Source of the DNA: Acidobacteriota bacterium
GTDB taxonomy: Bacteria; Acidobacteriota; Terriglobia; Acidiferrales; UBA7541
Direction of reading: 5' to 3'
Assembly (NCBI GenBank): GCA_003223325.1
Contig: QHYS01000017.1
Span: 1 to 64,000, forward strand
Length of the DNA stretch: 64,000 bases
Each line of letters starts with the position of its first letter. Position 1 is the first letter of the stretch. Below are positions 9,203 to 17,707 of this stretch, one piece after another. Below the pieces are notes generated by a model. That model saw only the letters and a list, made by a program, of their open reading frames with translations. It did not search any database and was not told the origin of the DNA. Position numbers and translations under genes: made by a program.

Positions 9203-9898
9203 TCACTTCTTCCCGGAGTCACTGCGCGAAAGCGTCTGTGCCCAGTCGCGAACCGATTGTGCCAGTTCGCGCAATACCTCGGCATCGGTCTTACCCGAAC
9301 TCTTCAAAACATGGAATGAGTGGTCCGCCGTTTCGATTTCTCGCAAGGTGGCCCACGTGCCCAGATTAGCGCAGATGGGGCGCAGTAGTTTCAACTCGGC
9401 GAATTGATCGCGGGTACCTTGCAGGAAAAGCATTGGTTTTCGGACCTGAGTCAAGTGTGCGGCGCGTTTCGTGCCCGGGCGGCCGGGCGGATGCAGCGGG
9501 AACCCGAAAAACACCAGGCCCTGCACTTTTTCCAGCTCAGGCGCCAATTCAGAGCGATGTTCTGCCGCCGCCAGGGAGGTCATGCGTCCGCCCATCGACT
9601 TGCCTCCGGCCAAAAGCGGAAGCTCAGGCGCGGTCTTGCTGGCCGCATGCACGGCAGCTCGGACGGCGGATGTCAGTACGGACGGCGCATCGGGGACGCG
9701 GCGTCGCTGCTCCATATACGGGAACTGATACCGGAACGTCGCCACCTCGACACTCGCCAACTCGACTGCAAGTTTTTCTAGAAATGGATGGCCCATTCCG
9801 GCGCCGGCGCCGTGCGCCAGCACGAGCGCGCAACGCGTACTTGCCGGCCGCAGCCACAGGGCGGATACGTCGCCTATATTTGGCACCGCAAGTTTCAA
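9203..9898 (-). CDS. Alpha/beta hydrolase of the dienelactone-hydrolase-like KANL3/Tex30 group
   Basis: A 231-residue cytoplasmic alpha/beta hydrolase. The strand-turn LVLAHGAGAGMGHPFL forms the oxyanion region, AGGKSMGGRMTS is the nucleophile elbow (Ser), LQGTRDQFA carries the Asp, and ADHSFHVLK carries the catalytic His. This arrangement matches the Tex30/KANL3-like hydrolases, whose substrates are mostly unknown. Start at TTG 9898 is set by an excellent GGAGGATCGG upstream; no signal peptide follows. It is convergent with ppdK. Confidence 0.8.
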   Translation of the reverse strand: MKLAVPNIGDVSALWLRPASTRCALVLAHGAGAGMGHPFLEKLAVELASVEVATFRYQFPYMEQRRRVPDAPSVLTSAVRAAVHAASKTAPELPLLAGGKSMGGRMTSLAAAEHRSELAPELEKVQGLVFFGFPLHPPGRPGTKRAAHLTQVRKPMLFLQGTRDQFAELKLLRPICANLGTWATLREIETADHSFHVLKSSGKTDAEVLRELAQSVRDWAQTLSRSDSGKK

Positions 9899-10204
9899 CC
9901 GATCCTCCTTTTTAGAGACGGCGGCGGCGACGACTTAGGGTTTGCTGAGGCGCGTCCCCGCTTTTGAACCGCCAAATGTCTTTCTAGCTCAAGGTGAAGC
10001 CTTTCGAACAAAGAGGGTTAGAAACCGAATTGGGCTATGTGTGAAGCTTACAGGACCTTGAGCAGGATATAGTACTTCGAGTACTTCAGCCGCCAAAAGA
10101 ATTTCGGTCAAGCTGGCAACAAAATCTAAGTCGAGGCTAGGCTGTGGTACATTCTCTTCAGGACCATCGCCACAGCTCATACTTCAGGGAGTCCTAACGC
10201 AATC
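9899..10204. other. Divergent intergenic region, nothing specific recognised
   Basis: About 300 bases between divergently transcribed genes (hydrolase and coiled-coil protein) must hold both promoters. No clear coding frame, hairpin or repeat is visible. Confidence 0.4.
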
Positions 10205-11755
10205 ATGATTATTATTCGCAAAGAACGATATGAAAAGGAGTGGGCCGCGCTCCGAGAGGAGTGGCGGAGAGAAATGGAACGTTCCCTAAAGGCGGTCGCG
10301 GAGGAGACGCTCTCGCGCTTATCACGCGACTCCGAAATCATGGAAAAGGAAGTGGCTTCGCGTGTCGTTGGATTGGGCGAGGCGCTGACGGAGGTGGCCA
10401 CTCAATCCGAAGACAAGCTCAACATCTTACGCGAGACGCTGAATCAGCAAGGCGACCGGTCCCGAGAAACGCTCCTGCAGTTGGAGGCCGCAGAGCTGCG
10501 CATCAACGATGAGTCCGCGAAACTCGCGCAGGTTACCGGCGAAGCGGACCTCAAGCTCAGTGAGTTGCGACAGTATCTCGACGAGCAAAATGCGCGCCTG
10601 CATGAATCGTTGCGGCAATTGCAGTCCGCCGACGAACGCCTCGGCGAACAGCTTTCCAACCTCGATCGGCTGGCGCAGGCGGCGGGACAAGGTCTCGAAT
10701 CCCGCGCTACCGCTGTCATGGAAGCCACCAGCCAGGAAATGAAGCGACGCGCCGAAGATACAATGGCCGCATGGTCCGAACAGATACGGACGATCGAGGA
10801 GGCCACAGGCCGGGAGATCGATCGGTTTACCAGCCAACTCAAAGCCGAGCTGAGCAGCCGCTTGGAAAGCACCAACGAGATAGTGAAAAATATAGAGGCC
10901 ACCGCGACGGCCGCGCAAGCGTCATTGCAGAATGCGCAGGAGAGCCTAGCAAAGGTTTCGGAACAGGCCCTGGAAGCCGCTGCCGCGCGAATGCAGGCCT
11001 TTATGCAGGATTCGCTCGCCAAATCAGAGCGCCAGATGGAGGAGTCGGGCCGCGCGGCCACCGGCAAGTGGATCGCCGCGCTCGAGGATAAGGCCACAGA
11101 CGCGACGTACACGGCTTTCGGTGCGCTCTTCAAGGTTTCGGAATGGTGCGAGAAGAAAGCCCAGACGCGCATGGAAGCTGCACTCGAGAAAGGGTTGAAT
11201 GCGGCCTCCGATAACGTCAGAGAAAAGGCGGAGGCGGCCCTTCAAGAATTGTCAGCGAAAGCGCAGGCGGCCAGCGGGCAAATCGCGGCGTTTATCGAAG
11301 AGGGGCGCGCACAGATCCGCGCCACATGGGAAACGGAAGGGGAGCAGCTCACGTCCCGGCACCGCACCGCGTTAATGGAGGAGGCGGAGGCCGCTCTGAG
11401 CAGGGCCAGCCACGATTTGCTGACTCAAGTGAACTCCGCACTCGAGACCGTTCGGGCGGAAACACTGGTCCAGGAAAACAGATTGAAAGACATCATCGCT
11501 CAACTCGGTGATCAAGCCATGCACGCTCACGAAATGCGCTTGGATCAAGTTTCCCGTTCATCCTTGCAGGAAGCGATTAGCAAGTTCAACCAGGAATCCA
11601 CAGCAGTCCTTGAAACCCTGGTCCACTCGACCGAGGAGCGTTTGCGTCACACCTGCAATGAAGTATTTACGGAAGTGGGCGAGGCCCTTCGGCAGAGATT
11701 GCTGGAGCTTACTTTTCTGCGGCCTGCGGCCAAAGCTGCGACGGATTCTGCGTAA
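10205..11755 (+). CDS. Long coiled-coil protein, apolipoprotein-like
   Basis: A 516-residue protein almost entirely made of Ala/Glu/Lys/Arg/Gln-rich heptads, predicting continuous coiled coil from about residue 5 to 490. There is no signal peptide, membrane span or enzyme motif. A short break with aromatic residues (TYTAFGALFKVSEWCEKKAQ) lies near residue 300-320 and could be a hinge or interaction point. Proteins of this sort are cytoplasmic scaffold or filament-like proteins; no function can be assigned. The chosen ATG has a nearby A-rich stretch but no strong ribosome binding site. It is convergent with alkB downstream. Confidence 0.7.
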   Translation: MIIIRKERYEKEWAALREEWRREMERSLKAVAEETLSRLSRDSEIMEKEVASRVVGLGEALTEVATQSEDKLNILRETLNQQGDRSRETLLQLEAAELRINDESAKLAQVTGEADLKLSELRQYLDEQNARLHESLRQLQSADERLGEQLSNLDRLAQAAGQGLESRATAVMEATSQEMKRRAEDTMAAWSEQIRTIEEATGREIDRFTSQLKAELSSRLESTNEIVKNIEATATAAQASLQNAQESLAKVSEQALEAAAARMQAFMQDSLAKSERQMEESGRAATGKWIAALEDKATDATYTAFGALFKVSEWCEKKAQTRMEAALEKGLNAASDNVREKAEAALQELSAKAQAASGQIAAFIEEGRAQIRATWETEGEQLTSRHRTALMEEAEAALSRASHDLLTQVNSALETVRAETLVQENRLKDIIAQLGDQAMHAHEMRLDQVSRSSLQEAISKFNQESTAVLETLVHSTEERLRHTCNEVFTEVGEALRQRLLELTFLRPAAKAATDSA

Positions 11756-11785
11756 GAATCGATACCGGGTCGTGCAGTTACAGGT

Positions 11786-12334
11786 CTAGTCCTTTTCTGA
11801 GTTCATTCGGCGAAAGGTCAAATTTACCCGACTCCCACAAGGTGTTTGCGATTTTGGGACGCAGTGTTGGTACCTCTGTTGGAATCCAGCCGGCATCACG
11901 AGAAGGCTTCCGGAAGTGAGTATGTAGGTCTGTACGGCTTTCTTATTTTTTGTGATCGGACGCACGAAGAATGCGCGCGAGGCGCCGAGACTAAGCGACG
12001 CGATCGGGTGGTTTGAATCCATCTTCTGCTCATCGTCGGAATGCCAGGAGACGCTATCCTGGGCATTCGCGTACCTGTTAAGAAGCACGCTATTGTAATC
12101 GCCTCCGAACCGCGCCCGAATCCTATCCCTAATCGCTTCGACTTCCGGCGTCCAACTGGCAGGCTCGAGCGTACGCCCCGAGAACTTGTATGCGTAGGGC
12201 CCTATCCAAACTTCTTCTCGAGGAACAGGATGGCCTCTGAATTTGCCGCGAGTCCAACATAGGCCCTGAACAGAGGCGAGCAAGGTTTCTGCCTCCGGCG
12301 GCGTGAGAAACGATTCCACGAAAACGGGATTCAT
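11786..12334 (-). CDS. alkB: AlkB-type 2-oxoglutarate/Fe(II) DNA-alkylation repair dioxygenase
   Basis: A 182-residue dioxygenase that oxidatively removes methyl groups from N1-methyladenine and N3-methylcytosine in DNA or RNA, using iron and 2-oxoglutarate. Iron ligands are His98 and Asp100 (WHSDDE) and His157 (RYQHCVP); Arg169 and Arg175 in SRVNLTFRR bind 2-oxoglutarate. The segment LLNRYANAQDSVSWHSDDE is the ALKBH2/3-type signature, so it belongs to the short bacterial branch closer to those than to E. coli AlkB. It is encoded alone and convergent with the coiled-coil gene. I did not see a strong ribosome binding site. Confidence 0.88.
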   Translation of the reverse strand: MNPVFVESFLTPPEAETLLASVQGLCWTRGKFRGHPVPREEVWIGPYAYKFSGRTLEPASWTPEVEAIRDRIRARFGGDYNSVLLNRYANAQDSVSWHSDDEQKMDSNHPIASLSLGASRAFFVRPITKNKKAVQTYILTSGSLLVMPAGFQQRYQHCVPKSQTPCGSRVNLTFRRMNSEKD

Positions 12335-12520
12335 TTGTCAGCGGTTTGCCCGCCTGCTACATTTTGATACACGTATTCGGAGGGTTCAACGACTAGGGTT
12401 CCAAACCCGGCCGATGCCTGGCGGCAAGCATTGTCTGCGGACCGCCTCCACGTGTACTTTAGCGTCATAGAGGTGTCGCGCAAGTTTCCGCAGAGCAAAC
12501 GGAATTCTAGGTGAAAGTTT

Positions 12521-14221
12521 ATGTCGAAGATAGCGCTTGTGGCCGTCGTCATGCTCGCAGCACTCAGTTCATTCTTGTTTGTGCCGCGTCAGATCGAGGC
12601 CGCGAATTCGCTTGTCGCCTTGAGCGGGCAGGTGAGCTCGGAGAAGGAAGGACCGATGGAAGGCGTGATTGTCGGCGCCAAGAAAGACGGCTCCACGGTT
12701 ACGATCGACGTGGTGAGCGACGACAGCGGCCGCTATAGCTTCCCCTCCTCGAAACTTGGGCCGGGGCACTATTCCCTTAAAATTCGCGCGGTTGGGTACG
12801 AGATGGAAAGCCCCAAGACTGTGGATGTTTCACAAGGGGCAAGCGCGACAGCGGATATCAAGCTCCAACCGGCAAAGAATCTTGCCGCGCAGTTGAACAA
12901 CGCGGAATGGCTCATGAGCATGCCCGGAACTGATGCGCAGAAGAGGTTTCTCCTCGACTGCACCGGCTGCCATACCCTCGAGCGCATTGCACGGTCCACT
13001 CACACTGCCGATGAATTTGTGCCGCTGATCCAGCGCATGGGCCTTTACTCCCAGGGGAGCACGCCCGCGCGTCCTCAACTGCTGGCCGGCGGGGCACGCA
13101 GACCACCTACCGAAGCAGCAGTAAAAGCGCTCCAACCCGTAGCCGAATGGCTGGCCACCACGAATTTGAGTTCCACTGAGAAGTGGGACTATACGCTCAA
13201 GACCCTGCCGCGACCTAAGGGCAGGGCCGGGCGTGTGATCGTTACGGAATATGAGTTGCCGCGGAAAGTGGCGCAACCACACGACGTGGTGGCCGACTCG
13301 ACGGGCACCGTGTGGTATTCGGATTTCGCCGACGAACTCATCGGGAAGCTTGATCCAAAAACCGGCGAGGCCACGGAATATCCGATTCCTCTGCTGAAAC
13401 CGGGATTCCCGAAGGGATCGCTCGAGCTGCAACTCGATAAAGATGAGAATCCGTGGCTGGCCTTGATGTATCAGGGAGGCATCGCCAAATTCGATAGGAA
13501 GACCGAGAAAGTTCGAGTGTTTCCGTTACCAAAAGCACTGCAAAAGGATCACACGCAGGAATCGATGGTGATGCCGATTTACTCGAATGTTGACGGCAAG
13601 GTTTGGACGAACAATCAGGACGACCATTCCATTCTGCGGCTGGATCTGAAAACAGGGGCATACGAGAATCTGGGCACGTTTGCCATACCCGGCGCGGGCC
13701 GTAACCTCAACGCGTATGGCATCCCGGCGGACCATCGGAACAATCTCTATCTGCTGGATTTCGCCGCCGATAATATAGGCAGGATCGACGCGAAGACCAA
13801 AGAGTTCAAGGTTTATCCCACGCCAACGCGTGACTCGCGGCCGCGCCGCGGTATGGTCGACGCGCAAGACCGTCTGTGGTTCGCAGAATACGGAGCCAAT
13901 GCCGTGGCCATGTTCGATCCAAAGACAGAGAAGATCCAGGAATGGAAAGTGTCCACACCGTGGAGCGCGCCCTACCAGGCGATAGTTGATAAGAACGGCG
14001 ACGTCTGGACAGCTTCCATGTTCACCGATTTCGTCGTTCGGCTCAACCCCAACAAGGGAGAGGTCACGGAATATCTGCTGCCGCAGCAGACCAATGTTCG
14101 GCGTGTCTTCGTCGACAATTCAACGACGCCGGTGACATTTTGGGTGGGCAACAACCACGGCGCCTCGATTATGAAGCTGGAACCGATCGATGAAAATGTT
14201 CAGTCGAGAGCTGCTAGATAA
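12521..14221 (+). CDS. Secreted cytochrome-like beta-propeller (carboxypeptidase-regulatory + CxxCH + Vgb-like)
   Basis: A 566-residue exported protein. Residues 1-28 are a signal peptide. Residues 30-110 form a carboxypeptidase regulatory-like beta-sandwich (VALSGQVSSEKEGPMEGVIV...). A single c-type haem motif follows, Cys147-Thr-Gly-Cys150-His151. From about residue 230 to the end is a virginiamycin-B-lyase-like propeller with repeated units such as GKLDPKTGEATEYPIP and AMFDPKTEKIQEW. The combination suggests a periplasmic electron-transfer or sensing protein, not a true streptogramin lyase. A near paralogue starts at 62432. The next gene, a dihaem cytochrome, is convergent and almost touching. 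Confidence 0.82.
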   Translation: MSKIALVAVVMLAALSSFLFVPRQIEAANSLVALSGQVSSEKEGPMEGVIVGAKKDGSTVTIDVVSDDSGRYSFPSSKLGPGHYSLKIRAVGYEMESPKTVDVSQGASATADIKLQPAKNLAAQLNNAEWLMSMPGTDAQKRFLLDCTGCHTLERIARSTHTADEFVPLIQRMGLYSQGSTPARPQLLAGGARRPPTEAAVKALQPVAEWLATTNLSSTEKWDYTLKTLPRPKGRAGRVIVTEYELPRKVAQPHDVVADSTGTVWYSDFADELIGKLDPKTGEATEYPIPLLKPGFPKGSLELQLDKDENPWLALMYQGGIAKFDRKTEKVRVFPLPKALQKDHTQESMVMPIYSNVDGKVWTNNQDDHSILRLDLKTGAYENLGTFAIPGAGRNLNAYGIPADHRNNLYLLDFAADNIGRIDAKTKEFKVYPTPTRDSRPRRGMVDAQDRLWFAEYGANAVAMFDPKTEKIQEWKVSTPWSAPYQAIVDKNGDVWTASMFTDFVVRLNPNKGEVTEYLLPQQTNVRRVFVDNSTTPVTFWVGNNHGASIMKLEPIDENVQSRAAR

Positions 14222-14224
14222 AAA

Positions 14225-14806
14225 TCAACGCTGCGAGGCCAGGATCCTCTCGACGTCTGTGCATGCCATGTGCAGAGACTTGATCTTGGTTCCGTAGGTG
14301 GTGAGCCCCAGTTGTCCGGGCGTGATCTGATGGCAGGTGGTGCAACCGAACTCCTGAAACCGCGCCGCTCTCTGTTTTTCCTCTGCGCTGCGATCCGCGG
14401 GCTTCACTTGGGCGATTACGTTCATCGAAGTGAGCAGAGCGATACAGCCTTCAAATCCCTTGCCCACCTGCGTGCCGCGTTCCGTGAAACCGAGTTTCCC
14501 GTTCGCGCCGAGCGTGTGGCATTTGTTGCATCCGTGGTGTTCGAAAACGTAGTGCGCGAGCTCAGCTGAACTCATCTTGGACATTTGCGCGTCCGTCAAC
14601 TCATTGGCCGACGTAGAAGCCTTAGATGACTGCGCACGTTGAGAACTCGGCTGGGATTGAGAGAGCAATAGAACGGAGCCGAGCAAAAGAGAAGTGACAC
14701 CCAGCGAGGCTGTCGCAGTTCTTGTGAGGTTTACAGGATTCTTGAAATTAGGCCTGGCAGGAGACAATAGACTCGCTACCTTTGCAACCTTGCGTCCTAC
14801 AATCAT
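14225..14806 (-). CDS. Exported dihaem c-type cytochrome
   Basis: A 193-residue cytochrome c with an N-terminal membrane/signal segment (about residues 30-50) and two haem-binding motifs, CNKCH (about residue 92) and CTTCH (about residue 154). The spacing between haems (about 60 residues) fits two small class I-like modules. It should work in the periplasm, passing electrons. AAAGGAG precedes the ATG. It lies downstream of the minus-strand propeller pair with a 40-base gap, so the three probably form one operon, and it abuts the haem-bearing propeller gene on the other strand. Confidence 0.8.
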   Translation of the reverse strand: MIVGRKVAKVASLLSPARPNFKNPVNLTRTATASLGVTSLLLGSVLLLSQSQPSSQRAQSSKASTSANELTDAQMSKMSSAELAHYVFEHHGCNKCHTLGANGKLGFTERGTQVGKGFEGCIALLTSMNVIAQVKPADRSAEEKQRAARFQEFGCTTCHQITPGQLGLTTYGTKIKSLHMACTDVERILASQR

Positions 14807-14845
14807 TGTCCGCTCCTTTAGAAAATGGGATCCATCAACAAATTG

Positions 14846-15793
14846 CTACCGCGCCGAGCGAGTCGTCCCGTTTCCCAAGGTTGACTGAGTTTGGGAACGC
14901 TCCGAAAAAAGGTTGGGTGCGAGAAAGCTGAACAATCCGTTGCGAATGCTGTCGGTGGCGAAGACTTCGCCGTCCTTGGGATCAATGGCCACTCCACCGG
15001 GATGGACCAAAAAGGTGTTGTCCCCCTGGATGATCGCGCGCGGCGGCACATCGCCATTATCATTTATATCCCAAACGCCTATAAAGCCCAGAGCGCCGCT
15101 GTTCCAAGGCGATGGCAACTGCACGTCGTGGGGCAAATCGGTCCGCGGTTTTTCCAATTGGTAGGGAGGATGGCTCTCATTGTTGATTGCAGCAACAAAA
15201 AGCTTGCCTCGCTGGGGATCGGAAGCAAGTTGCCAGGGCCGCACGATTCCCGTCTTTGGCCCGGCGATCACTGCTCGCGGAGCTACGTCGCCTTGATCGG
15301 TCCGCCCGAAGATAAACAGGCCCGTCTTTCTGCCAGGCACGCTCGCGGCGCTGGCGGCAATGAGGCGATCGTGTGTCGAGTCGACGGCGACGCCCACGAC
15401 AAACAATAGTCCGGTGCGAGGACCTTGAATGATGCGCTTGGGCGGCACGTTTCCGTTGGCACTCCGATCGAAAACCAAGACGCTACGGCCGCTCGAATCT
15501 CCGACGATGATTTCGTTGTCCTGCTCATCCACGGTAACGGTGTGCGGCCGGATCATCTTCGTGTTTGTTCCTTGGATCACGCGAATCGGCGCCTCGGAAC
15601 CATCGGCGCCGCCACGAAACACCAGTACGGCATCGGCCAGCGCGACCGGGACGACGACTTCGTCATGCGTCGCATCGTAAGCGATCCCATGCATCGTTCG
15701 GCTCAGGCGCGTAGATTGGCCGGCGATAATTCTCACTGGATTTGAATTTCCGTTTGCCGACCTGGCAAACACCGCGATCCGCGGCTGGCTCAC
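14846..15793 (-). CDS. Beta-propeller protein, C-terminal half of a UGA-split pair (pair 1)
   Basis: 315 codons from GTG 15793, in the same frame as the upstream half and separated from it by one TGA. It consists of propeller repeats of about 45-50 residues with the pattern 'RxIxGPxTxLxxP..VxxDxxxxEIxVxDxxxxxVLVFxRxAxGxxxP'. There is no signal peptide and no ribosome binding site before the GTG, although the first half is exported. The first residues (SQPRIAVFARSANGN) complete the propeller unit begun before the TGA. I therefore think both halves form one polypeptide of about 757 residues made by reading UGA as selenocysteine or by readthrough. Independent restart at GTG is the alternative. 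Confidence 0.75.
   Translation of the reverse strand: MSQPRIAVFARSANGNSNPVRIIAGQSTRLSRTMHGIAYDATHDEVVVPVALADAVLVFRGGADGSEAPIRVIQGTNTKMIRPHTVTVDEQDNEIIVGDSSGRSVLVFDRSANGNVPPKRIIQGPRTGLLFVVGVAVDSTHDRLIAASAASVPGRKTGLFIFGRTDQGDVAPRAVIAGPKTGIVRPWQLASDPQRGKLFVAAINNESHPPYQLEKPRTDLPHDVQLPSPWNSGALGFIGVWDINDNGDVPPRAIIQGDNTFLVHPGGVAIDPKDGEVFATDSIRNGLFSFLAPNLFSERSQTQSTLGNGTTRSAR
15752..15770 (-). promoter_or_regulatory. SECIS-like hairpin after the in-frame UGA (pair 1)
   Basis: Read on the minus strand, GTTTGCC-AGGTC-GGCAAAC makes a perfect 7-bp stem with a 5-nt loop. The loop begins 30 nt after the TGA (15796-15794). Bacterial SECIS elements are hairpins just downstream of UGA with a G at the first or second loop position; the E. 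coli fdhF loop is AGGUCU. The Arg codon in the loop is AGG. Part of the pairing is imposed by the protein motif VFARxAN, so the evidence is suggestive only. Confidence 0.5.
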
Positions 15794-17119
15794 TCAATTG
15801 GGAACCAGGAGCTGATCGCGCTTGGAATCGTATGCGACGGCATACGGGTTACCGAAACCGCCAGTTGGCGTCCCTGCCGGAGCGTTGCGAATGATTCGCT
15901 TGGGTGCGATATCGCCGCTAGCATCGCGCGCAAAAACCAGCGCGGTGTGGTCGCCGTAGTTGGCCACCCAAAGTTCATTGTGTTCGACGTCAACGGCCAC
16001 GCCCATGGGGCTCGAAATACCCGTTTTTGCCCCTCGAATCACGCGCGCAGGAGTGACATTGCCCCGCGCCGTGCGGCGAAATACGAGAACGGAATTATCG
16101 CCATTATTCGCGACGGCAATTTCATCGTGCGCACCATCGAGATCGATTCCCATGGGCCAATTCAGCTTCGTATTTGGACCCTGGATTGTGCGCACGGGCT
16201 TGGCATCCCCCCTGGCCATTTCATCGAAGACGTTGATTGAGGGCGGTACAAATTCTCCGCCGAGAATACTCTCCTCGCCAGCCGGCACCTGCGCGTCGTA
16301 AGCGGTGTAGGGCGCGATCTCCGTCGAATTCCCGTGGCTTGCCACCATAATCTCGCGGTGATTTACATCCCATCGCACGCCGTGAGGGTCCGCCAGATTC
16401 GTGTGAGGTCCCTTGATGATGCGGAGCGGAGCTTCCATGCCATTGGAGTCGCGGCGGTAGACGGCGAGCATGCTGAGCTGCTGAACCGAGATGACCATTT
16501 CTTGGCGCGAGTCGTTCAGGGAAATTCCCCAACTTTGGTGCGGGACGTATAGATGACGCTTCGGTTTGAGATCGCCATTCGCATCGTAGTCGAACACGGC
16601 GATACGATCTTCGACGTCGTTATTCACGGCATAAATTTCCCGGCGCTGCGGATCAATTTCGACTCCCGCAATGAAACCGACCTCGGTCTGTGGGCCGATA
16701 ATCTGCCACATGGGGGATGTCACCGCCGACGAGTTGCCGCCCGCCGAGCGATCATAAGTCAGGACGCTTTTGCGGTTCTCGTCGCTCATGAGCACGCGAT
16801 TACTGTGTGTATCCAGGACGATGCCGTTGAACGTGGGGTAAGGGTCGATCACGTAGCGAACCGGAGGAAGCTGTCCAACGCCGATGGTGCCGGCATTGCT
16901 TTGTGGAGCAGCCAAAACGTTTGGCCCGCCATCGCCCCACCACGTGCACATATCACCCGTCGGATCAGCCATCAGGCGCGCAAGTGGACTCGAGGGATAG
17001 GTGAGGACGATCGGCACTCGGCGCCCCACAAATCCAAAGAAGCACAAGCCCCAAGCGCCGAAAAACGCGATCAGCCGCAACGATAAGGAGCGCCAGACCC
17101 GGTTAACTGAAGCCACCAC
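15794..17119 (-). CDS. Secreted beta-propeller protein, N-terminal half of a UGA-split pair (pair 1)
   Basis: About 441 residues with an N-terminal hydrophobic leader (SLRLIAFFGAWGLCFFGFVG), so exported or membrane-anchored, followed by six or more propeller repeats with the GPxTxLxxPxGI..DxxHxEIxVANxG signature. GTG 17119 is preferred over TTG 17122 because it stands six bases after GAGG. The frame ends ...DSKRDQLLVPN-TGA, and the following codons in frame continue the same repeat. In other blades of this protein the corresponding position after VAN is Tyr or Asn. Probably a periplasmic binding or scaffold protein; no enzyme motif. The dihaem cytochrome follows downstream. Confidence 0.78.
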   Translation of the reverse strand: MVASVNRVWRSLSLRLIAFFGAWGLCFFGFVGRRVPIVLTYPSSPLARLMADPTGDMCTWWGDGGPNVLAAPQSNAGTIGVGQLPPVRYVIDPYPTFNGIVLDTHSNRVLMSDENRKSVLTYDRSAGGNSSAVTSPMWQIIGPQTEVGFIAGVEIDPQRREIYAVNNDVEDRIAVFDYDANGDLKPKRHLYVPHQSWGISLNDSRQEMVISVQQLSMLAVYRRDSNGMEAPLRIIKGPHTNLADPHGVRWDVNHREIMVASHGNSTEIAPYTAYDAQVPAGEESILGGEFVPPSINVFDEMARGDAKPVRTIQGPNTKLNWPMGIDLDGAHDEIAVANNGDNSVLVFRRTARGNVTPARVIRGAKTGISSPMGVAVDVEHNELWVANYGDHTALVFARDASGDIAPKRIIRNAPAGTPTGGFGNPYAVAYDSKRDQLLVPN

Positions 17120-17364
17120 CAATCACCTCGAAGCCAGTTGGAAACACGCTCCTAACCTTTCGCCGCTCTCGCCCAAACGCGTGCTCCAATGCAGCCACTA
17201 TATTCGTTGAATCGTGAGGTTACAAGCTTCTTATAATAGGCACGCTCTACCTCCGTGCTGGGCTCGATCATCTCCTCTCGAAAGTATTGGCCGAACAAGG
17301 CGGGTTGTTGCCCGGCCAAGGCGTTTAGTCCTAGTATGGAAGCCGCACCGGAGGCGGTCTGACT

Positions 17365-17688
17365 ATGGCGCGGAATGGGCAACATCGCGAAGCTGCTTCT
17401 CGGGACGTGAACCCGGACCATATCGTTAGCGTCCAGGATTTCTCGCGGGACACGTTGCGAAACGTCATCGCACACCTTAAGGCGTCCACTTCGTTTGAAC
17501 ATCTCGTCTATCGCGAGGCGGAGCTCGACGCCATCTGGACCATTACGGGTTTTTTTCTGGCGAATGAGCTGCCTTCCCGCCGGGACGATGCGGTGAAACG
17601 GCTGCACGCCGGGGCACAGAAGGCCCATGATCTGGTGGCGGATCGCCGCCCCGAAGCCGCGGCCACGGTTTTGGAGGCTTTTTTGTAA
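17365..17688 (+). CDS. Hypothetical protein, 107 aa, first gene of the catabolic operon
   Basis: A 107-residue helical soluble protein without recognisable family. It is rich in charged residues and ends with a helix (RRPEAAATVLEAFL). It precedes the Rieske oxygenase gene by 19 bases in the same direction, so it probably heads the operon. A frame on the opposite strand is also open here but has no better features; the plus-strand product has the more protein-like composition. The start ATG lacks a strong ribosome binding site. Confidence 0.5.
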   Translation: MARNGQHREAASRDVNPDHIVSVQDFSRDTLRNVIAHLKASTSFEHLVYREAELDAIWTITGFFLANELPSRRDDAVKRLHAGAQKAHDLVADRRPEAAATVLEAFL

Positions 17689-17707
17689 ATTGGGACGGGA
17701 TCGCTAA

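Noticed and set aside
12521-14221. Virginiamycin B lyase (antibiotic resistance) call
   Set aside because: Only the propeller repeats resemble Vgb; the haem motif, regulatory domain and neighbours argue against a resistance enzyme.
17152-17628. Minus-strand open frame opposite the hypothetical gene at 17365
   Set aside because: Its translation has no family resemblance or start signal, and the plus-strand product fits the operon spacing better.
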